The notes under the pieces were generated by a model. That model ran no database searches, was not told where the DNA came from, and saw only the letters and a list, made by a program, of their open reading frames with translations. A stretch of 9,074 nt of DNA from contig JAFGVT010000083.1 in assembly GCA_016937825.1 (NCBI GenBank), positions 1-9,074 of the forward strand. The letters run 5' to 3'. Positions 5,403 through 9,074 of the stretch are shown here, piece by piece. Both the position numbers and the translations under genes were made by a program. Every line of letters starts with the position of its first letter. Within the stretch, counting starts at the first letter, position 1. Source of the DNA: Fidelibacterota bacterium (GTDB lineage Bacteria; Fidelibacterota; Fidelibacteria; Fidelibacterales; Fidelibacteraceae).

Positions 5403-6893
5403 ATGAAACGCAGCACAATGTTAATAGGGATCCTCATGTTGATCCTGGCGGGATGCGGCAGTGTCTCTGAGTCGGTAAAAAAAACCGGGTCTTCGTCGTT
5501 CAACCGCATGATGCGCGATATTGATGCGCTGGTCAATGATGAGGTCTTCTCGCATGCCCACTGGGGCGTGCTCATCAAGTCCCTTGATAAGGATGAGGTC
5601 TGGTATTCCCAAAATGCCGAACGTCTCTTTATGCCCGCATCGAACAATAAGATCCCGTCAACCGCCCTGGCATTGAAGGTCTTGGGTCCGGAATTCAGGT
5701 TTGAGACCCACGTTATAAGCAAGGGCGCGATCACGGACGGTGTCCTGAACGGCGATCTGGTTGTGTGGAGCAACGGCGATCCGACGATGTATGAACGGTA
5801 TCTGGGCGATTCCCGGGCTGTTTTCCATGCCTGGGCGGATACCCTGAAAGCGCAGGGAATACGACGGATCAACGGAAATATCATCGGCGATGACAATGCC
5901 TTTGACGAGGAATATATGGGCGAAGGCTGGGCCTGGGATTATCTTCAGGTATGGTATGCCGCTCAATTCGGCGCGCTGCAGTTCAACGAAAATTACGTTG
6001 ATGTCAAGATCGTTGCTCCCGCCGACATGAACGGTTCGGTCGAACTGATCCCGAATTGTCCGAGTTCGTATTACACGCTGATCAATGAGATCGAACTTGT
6101 GCAGGACGGTCCCAATCGCATCAGCATGGATCGTGCGCCGAATTCAAACGTGATCACCTTCAGCGGCCAGGTGCGTGCCGGCGCCGACACCCTGGAACGG
6201 ACGCCCACGATCCACAACCCGACAAAATTCTATGTGCATGTGTTGACGGAAGTGCTGAGGGAAAAAGGCATTGCCGTCAGCGGCAAGGCGCTTGATTGCG
6301 ACGAACTGCCGCAATGGAAGCATGCCCCGCTGGATCCCCGGTATACGGAACTCGCACACTATTATTCGGTGCCCCTGTCCGAAGCGGCGGCCCGTCTGAT
6401 GAAACGTTCCCAGAACATGTATGCGGAAACTATGCCCCGGGTCACCGCCTGGAAGCAGACCGGCCTCGGATCGATGGATGCCGCCCGAACGATCATGGAT
6501 TCGGTATGTGCGGGGTTCGGCATCGAGCCCGGATCCTGGGTGTATGCGGACGGCTCCGGGCTGACCCGCTATGACTATATCAGTCCCCGGATAATTATCA
6601 AGATCCTTGAAGGCATGTACAACAGCGAGCATAAGGATGTGTGGATGTCGGCATTTCCCGTTGCCGGCGTGGACGGGACCCTGAAAAACCGCATGAAAGG
6701 CAGTCCGGCGGAAGGGCGTGTCCTGGGGAAGACCGGAACCATCGCCAATGTCCGCGGTTTGAGCGGCTATACGCAAACGGCAGCGGGCGAAACGATCGCC
6801 TACTCGTTTTTGGTGAACGGGCACCTTGTCAACGACGCCGAAACGGAACGCATCACCGACAGCATTCTAAAACTCATTTGCAGCTATAAATAA
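5403..6893 (+). CDS. dacB: Lipoprotein D-alanyl-D-alanine carboxypeptidase/endopeptidase (PBP4, S13)
   Basis: Family S13 enzymes trim peptidoglycan stem peptides or cut cross-links in the periplasm. All three penicillin-binding motifs are intact: S80-N-N-K83 (acylated Ser80), S336-Q-N338, and K443-T-G445. An insertion between the first two motifs, typical of PBP4, is present, as is DGSGL at 383-387. The length of 496 residues fits. The N-terminus is a lipoprotein signal with lipobox LAG-C18, and residue 19 is Gly, not Asp, so an outer-membrane anchor is plausible. E. coli PBP4, in contrast, is soluble. The frame is open upstream to an ATG at 5313, but 5403 is chosen because AGGAG (5393-5397) precedes it and the lipoprotein signal starts exactly there; the upstream 30 codons overlap the cupin gene. 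Last gene of the DUF3078-cupin-dacB run. Confidence 0.93.
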   Translation: MKRSTMLIGILMLILAGCGSVSESVKKTGSSSFNRMMRDIDALVNDEVFSHAHWGVLIKSLDKDEVWYSQNAERLFMPASNNKIPSTALALKVLGPEFRFETHVISKGAITDGVLNGDLVVWSNGDPTMYERYLGDSRAVFHAWADTLKAQGIRRINGNIIGDDNAFDEEYMGEGWAWDYLQVWYAAQFGALQFNENYVDVKIVAPADMNGSVELIPNCPSSYYTLINEIELVQDGPNRISMDRAPNSNVITFSGQVRAGADTLERTPTIHNPTKFYVHVLTEVLREKGIAVSGKALDCDELPQWKHAPLDPRYTELAHYYSVPLSEAAARLMKRSQNMYAETMPRVTAWKQTGLGSMDAARTIMDSVCAGFGIEPGSWVYADGSGLTRYDYISPRIIIKILEGMYNSEHKDVWMSAFPVAGVDGTLKNRMKGSPAEGRVLGKTGTIANVRGLSGYTQTAAGETIAYSFLVNGHLVNDAETERITDSILKLICSYK

Positions 6894-6960
6894 GTATGAA
6901 ATACCAAGCCTGATCGGCAGATGCAAAAAACCACCCCGGAAGCCTACGGTAAGTCAAAAG

Positions 6961-7137
6961 GCTGATTGCAAACGGCTAACAGCAAACAGCTAACAGCTAA
7001 CGGCTTACAGCTAAAAGCTGATAGCTAAAGGCTGATAGCTAAAAGCTGATTGCTAAAGGCTGATAGCTAAAAGCTGATTGCTAAAGGCTGATAGCTAAAG
7101 GCTGATAGCTAAAGGCTGATTTCTAAACGCTGTTCGC
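6961..7137. repeat. Heptamer-based tandem array, twelve 14-bp units
   Basis: Twelve head-to-tail 14-bp units run from 6961 to 7128, followed by a degraded partial unit to about 7137. The consensus is GCTGATAGCTAAAG, itself two related heptamers of form GCTNANN, so the array has 7-bp and 14-bp periods. Units 5 to 11 (7017-7114) are nearly identical, while the left end (units 1-4) and the last unit are diverged, consistent with central expansion by slippage. Because 14 is not a multiple of three and units carry TGA/TAG/TAA, all frames are closed and it cannot be coding. It fills the convergent gap between dacB and the kinase gene, where no ordinary terminator is seen. Comparable heptanucleotide arrays (STRR) are known in cyanobacteria; function there is unclear. 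Confidence 0.95.
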
Positions 7138-7141
7138 CGTA

Positions 7142-8617
7142 TCAGATTTCCGCCAAAGGCAGCTGCACTGTGAAAACGCTTCCTTTTTCATACTCGCTTT
7201 CCACCAGGATCTTCCCCCCGTATTCGTCGACGATCTTTTTCAGGATCGTGGTGCCCAGTCCTGTTCCGCTGATCTGGCGGGTATAGCGGTTCTTGGCACG
7301 GTAGAATTCCTCGAAAAGACGTTCTTTGTCTTCTTCTTTCATTCCGATGCCGGTATCCCTGACACGGAGGCTCAGGAAAGGACCGGTGCGGGTGGCGATG
7401 ACGTCAATGTCGCCCTTGTCCTTATTGTATTTGATCGCGTTGGAGATGAGGTTCGTATAGACCCTTCGGATCTCTTCCCGGTCCGCCCGGATGAAAAGTC
7501 CTTCTTCGATATCCACCTGAAGCTGAAGGCTGCGCGACTGAATGTCGCCCTGAAAAAAATCAAGCGTTTCCCGGAGCAGTTCGCCCGCATCAAAGCGTTC
7601 GATCTCCCGGCGCACCGTCCGGTTGTCCATCCGGAAAATATTCAGCAGGTCCTGCAAAAGTGCCAGCATCGCCTCACTGCGGCTCAGGGAACGACGCAGA
7701 TAATTTTCATACAGGGCGTCCTCGTTGCCCAGTTGGCGTTCGACGACCATTTCAAGGTAACCTTTGATGGCCCCCAGCGGCGCTTTCAGTTCGTGGACGA
7801 CCATATTGATAAATTCGGATTTGGATAACTCAAGCGCCTTGATCTCGCTGATATCGCGCAGGACAGAAACAACGCCCAGGAGCTGTCCGCCGTCGTCGAT
7901 GATCGGAGTGGAATTTGCCATGATCACGAGCTTGGCCGGCGGTTCGATCACGATCTCTTCCTTGATGGAACAGCTGCTGTTCTCGTTGTCCATGATGCCG
8001 TTGATCTGTTCCTGCAGTTTTTTCGGAAGGATCTCAAATATTGTCTCGCCGACCGGGATATCCCGCGTTACGCCTACAAGCTTCAGGAAGCGGGGATTGG
8101 TAAAAATAATCTCCCGGCGCTGATTGGTGATGATCAGTCCGTCGTCGATCGAGTTGATCACGGAACGAAGCCGGGACTGCTCTTCGGAGATCGCGACCAG
8201 GTTCCCGTCCTTTTCATCCTTCAGCCGGCGGGCTTCCTGAATATACCAGCGGCGTTCCAGGGCGCGGGGGATCAGGCGCTCCAGCTTGTCGTGCCGGATG
8301 GGCTTTTTCAGAAAATCATATCCGCCCATATGCGCCGACTTCATGATGATATCGATCCCGGGATCATGCTCCATCATGACACAGATCGCCTCGGGGAAGA
8401 TCTTTAATATGGCCGATAGGATATCCAGTCCCTGCATATCGGGAAATTCGGTCCCGATCAGGTAGAGGTCGTATTCCTTTAGTGAGGCCTTTTTAATGCC
8501 CGCACGGCCCGAAGTCTCGATCTCCAGGGTATAGGTGTCGCCGACGACCTGCCGGATGCTGTCGATCACACGCGGATCGTGTTCAATCAGAAGAATATGT
8601 GCGCCTGTCAGTAACAT
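7142..8617 (-). CDS. Soluble hybrid sensor kinase: degenerate receiver-PAS-HisKA-HATPase
   Basis: This 491-residue protein has no membrane segment or signal peptide. A receiver-like domain (about 5-120) comes first, then a PAS domain (about 147-260), HisKA with H275 in VVHELKAPLG, and an HATPase_c domain. The last shows the N box (N389, N393), G1 DTGIGM (421-426), F box LFEEFY (434-439) and G2 GTGLGTT (451-457). The kinase part looks active. The receiver keeps the fold and KP (K105-P106), but the phospho-acceptor aspartate position is Gly55, the acidic pair is E12-H13, and the switch Thr/Ser is Met82. It is probably not phosphorylated on this site and may instead bind a partner or ligand. No Shine-Dalgarno precedes the ATG; a -10-like box sits 5 nt upstream. 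The partner regulator is not in the window. Convergent with dacB and divergent from the OstA gene. Confidence 0.92.
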   Translation of the reverse strand: MLLTGAHILLIEHDPRVIDSIRQVVGDTYTLEIETSGRAGIKKASLKEYDLYLIGTEFPDMQGLDILSAILKIFPEAICVMMEHDPGIDIIMKSAHMGGYDFLKKPIRHDKLERLIPRALERRWYIQEARRLKDEKDGNLVAISEEQSRLRSVINSIDDGLIITNQRREIIFTNPRFLKLVGVTRDIPVGETIFEILPKKLQEQINGIMDNENSSCSIKEEIVIEPPAKLVIMANSTPIIDDGGQLLGVVSVLRDISEIKALELSKSEFINMVVHELKAPLGAIKGYLEMVVERQLGNEDALYENYLRRSLSRSEAMLALLQDLLNIFRMDNRTVRREIERFDAGELLRETLDFFQGDIQSRSLQLQVDIEEGLFIRADREEIRRVYTNLISNAIKYNKDKGDIDVIATRTGPFLSLRVRDTGIGMKEEDKERLFEEFYRAKNRYTRQISGTGLGTTILKKIVDEYGGKILVESEYEKGSVFTVQLPLAEI

Positions 8618-8844
8618 GCGTAATAATATTGATAATTCGCTTTAAAAGACAGCGTTTTTTATCTTTTGATGCAAACCCGGGCCGGAGGGGAAACACGATC
8701 GCCGGAAGGGGATCTTTCGTTCAAACCGGACGTAAGACAGGGGATAAAACTGATAACAAGCTTTCTTTTTTCCCCGGAAAGGCATTATATTTATAAATTT
8801 GGAACCAGTGGAAATAACATGTTAACCCCGGGCATCCTAGCAAA
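8618..8844. other. Divergent intergenic region between kinase and OstA genes
   Basis: This stretch holds the probable promoters of both genes. On the plus strand, TATATT (8786-8791) and TATAAA (8792-8797) are -10-like, but no good -35 stands upstream. A TTTCC-CC-GGAAA inverted repeat (8769-8780) lies about where a -35 or operator would be. An imperfect 20-bp direct repeat begins with GCCGGA at 8681 and 8701. I see no RNA gene or convincing protein here apart from the small leader frame. Confidence 0.4.
8623..8628 (-). promoter_or_regulatory. -10-like box immediately before the kinase start
   Basis: TATTAT (8628-8623 on the minus strand) matches the -10 consensus at five of six positions and ends five bases before the ATG at 8617. 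Initiation at the normal distance would fall on or next to the A of the ATG, giving a leaderless mRNA. That fits the lack of any Shine-Dalgarno. No good -35 hexamer is seen (TGTCTT at the 17-nt spacing). Confidence 0.4.
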
Positions 8845-8848
8845 GTGA
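8819..8848 (+). CDS. Possible 9-codon leader peptide overlapping the OstA gene start
   Basis: ATG at 8819 opens a 9-codon frame (MLTPGILAK) whose TGA stop (8846-8848) overlaps the GTG start of the OstA-like gene as GTGA. A weak GTGGAA stands 7 nt before the ATG, whereas the GTG itself has no Shine-Dalgarno. Translational coupling is therefore plausible. The same frame is open upstream to TTG 8666/ATG 8669 (60 codons), without a ribosome site or recognisable homology. The peptide may simply be chance. Confidence 0.3.
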   Translation: MLTPGILAK

Positions 8849-9074
8849 GATCCTACAAAATAATCGCGGGACTGCTGACAATTTTTTTCGTCTGGTGTTC
8901 GGCGGCAAGCGACCCCATTGAACTGCTGAATGCCCAGACGATGAGAAAGGTCACCAAAGGGTCCGATACGGCCTCGGGCAAAGCCGAAAACACGTATATC
9001 ATGTTTGACCGGGACGTCCACCTGAAACAGGGCGACGTGCATCTGTATGCCGACCGCGCCTATCAGTATCCGGA
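8845..9074 (+). CDS. OstA/LptA-like LPS-export protein (5' part only)
   Basis: Only the first 76 codons are in the window; the gene runs off the right edge. After a signal peptide (Arg2, Lys5, a hydrophobic stretch around 6-17, then CSAAS), the chain reads DPIELLNAQTM, followed by a strand-rich stretch with DRDVHLKQGDVHLYADRA (55-72). This pattern of a beta repeat ending in a polar strand with adjacent Asp/Ala is typical of OstA-like N-terminal (LptA/LptD) domains, which form the periplasmic bridge that carries lipopolysaccharide to the outer membrane. Cys18 has no lipobox. The start is taken as GTG 8845 because it is the only start that includes the signal peptide; the next ATG (8941) would remove it. 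The gene is divergent from the kinase. Whether it is LptA-like or a larger LptD-like protein cannot be told from this fragment. Confidence 0.7.
   Translation, partial: MRSYKIIAGLLTIFFVWCSAASDPIELLNAQTMRKVTKGSDTASGKAENTYIMFDRDVHLKQGDVHLYADRAYQYP

Noticed and set aside
6144..6824. 226-codon minus-strand frame inside dacB
   Set aside because: It is the complement of a gene that keeps all PBP4 motifs, and its translation shows no domain.
6961..7137. The tandem array considered as CRISPR
   Set aside because: Units are 14 bp, directly adjacent, and there are no unique spacers or cas genes.
8791..9042. 83-codon minus-strand frame opposite the OstA gene
   Set aside because: The plus-strand frame has a signal peptide and OstA-like strand pattern, so this is its shadow.

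Overview
The window looks like a chromosomal segment of a Gram-negative (diderm) bacterium of medium GC content. The diderm signs are an OstA/LptA-like lipopolysaccharide-export protein, a DUF3078 protein that looks like an outer-membrane barrel, a lipoprotein PBP4, and a secreted M3 peptidase. DUF3078 and the OstA-like N-terminus are most familiar from Bacteroidota and other FCB-superphylum lineages. However, the clearest promoter (for ssrA) is an ordinary TTGACT-17-TATATT type and most genes have strong Shine-Dalgarno sites, so a non-Bacteroidota FCB-type lineage is only a guess. No phage, transposase, CRISPR or plasmid gene is visible.

Left part (1-2035, minus strand). The ssrA tmRNA (167-517) has its own sigma70-type promoter and encodes a short ADNFAYAA tag. 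Upstream of it is a CoA-disulfide reductase/NADH oxidase-family flavoprotein (689-2035), ended by a hairpin terminator. Beyond the tmRNA 3' end, at the window edge, lie two hairpins and a perfect CRP-type palindrome. The palindrome is spaced as expected for an activator of a gene reading leftward out of the window.

Centre (2036-6893, plus strand). An AT-rich divergent promoter region precedes a signal-peptide-bearing PepF-type M3 oligopeptidase, which is followed by a strong hairpin terminator. Then comes a tight three-gene run: DUF3078 outer-membrane protein, small cupin, and lipoprotein D-Ala-D-Ala carboxypeptidase (PBP4, S13) with all three catalytic motifs.

Right part (6894-9074). The convergent gap after dacB is filled by twelve 14-bp tandem units built from heptamers. 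Next, on the minus strand, is a soluble hybrid kinase (receiver-PAS-HisKA-HATPase). Its receiver lacks the phospho-acceptor aspartate, and its start codon lies 5 nt from a -10-like box with no Shine-Dalgarno, so the mRNA may be leaderless. Divergent from it, the window ends inside an OstA-like gene whose GTG start overlaps the stop of a tiny upstream reading frame.

The common theme is envelope biogenesis and maintenance (PBP4, DUF3078, OstA, periplasmic peptidase) next to housekeeping translation rescue. I do not see a clear-cut new system. The points most worth checking are the pseudo-receiver kinase with its possible leaderless start, the heptamer array, the CRP-type site and the coupled start of the OstA gene.
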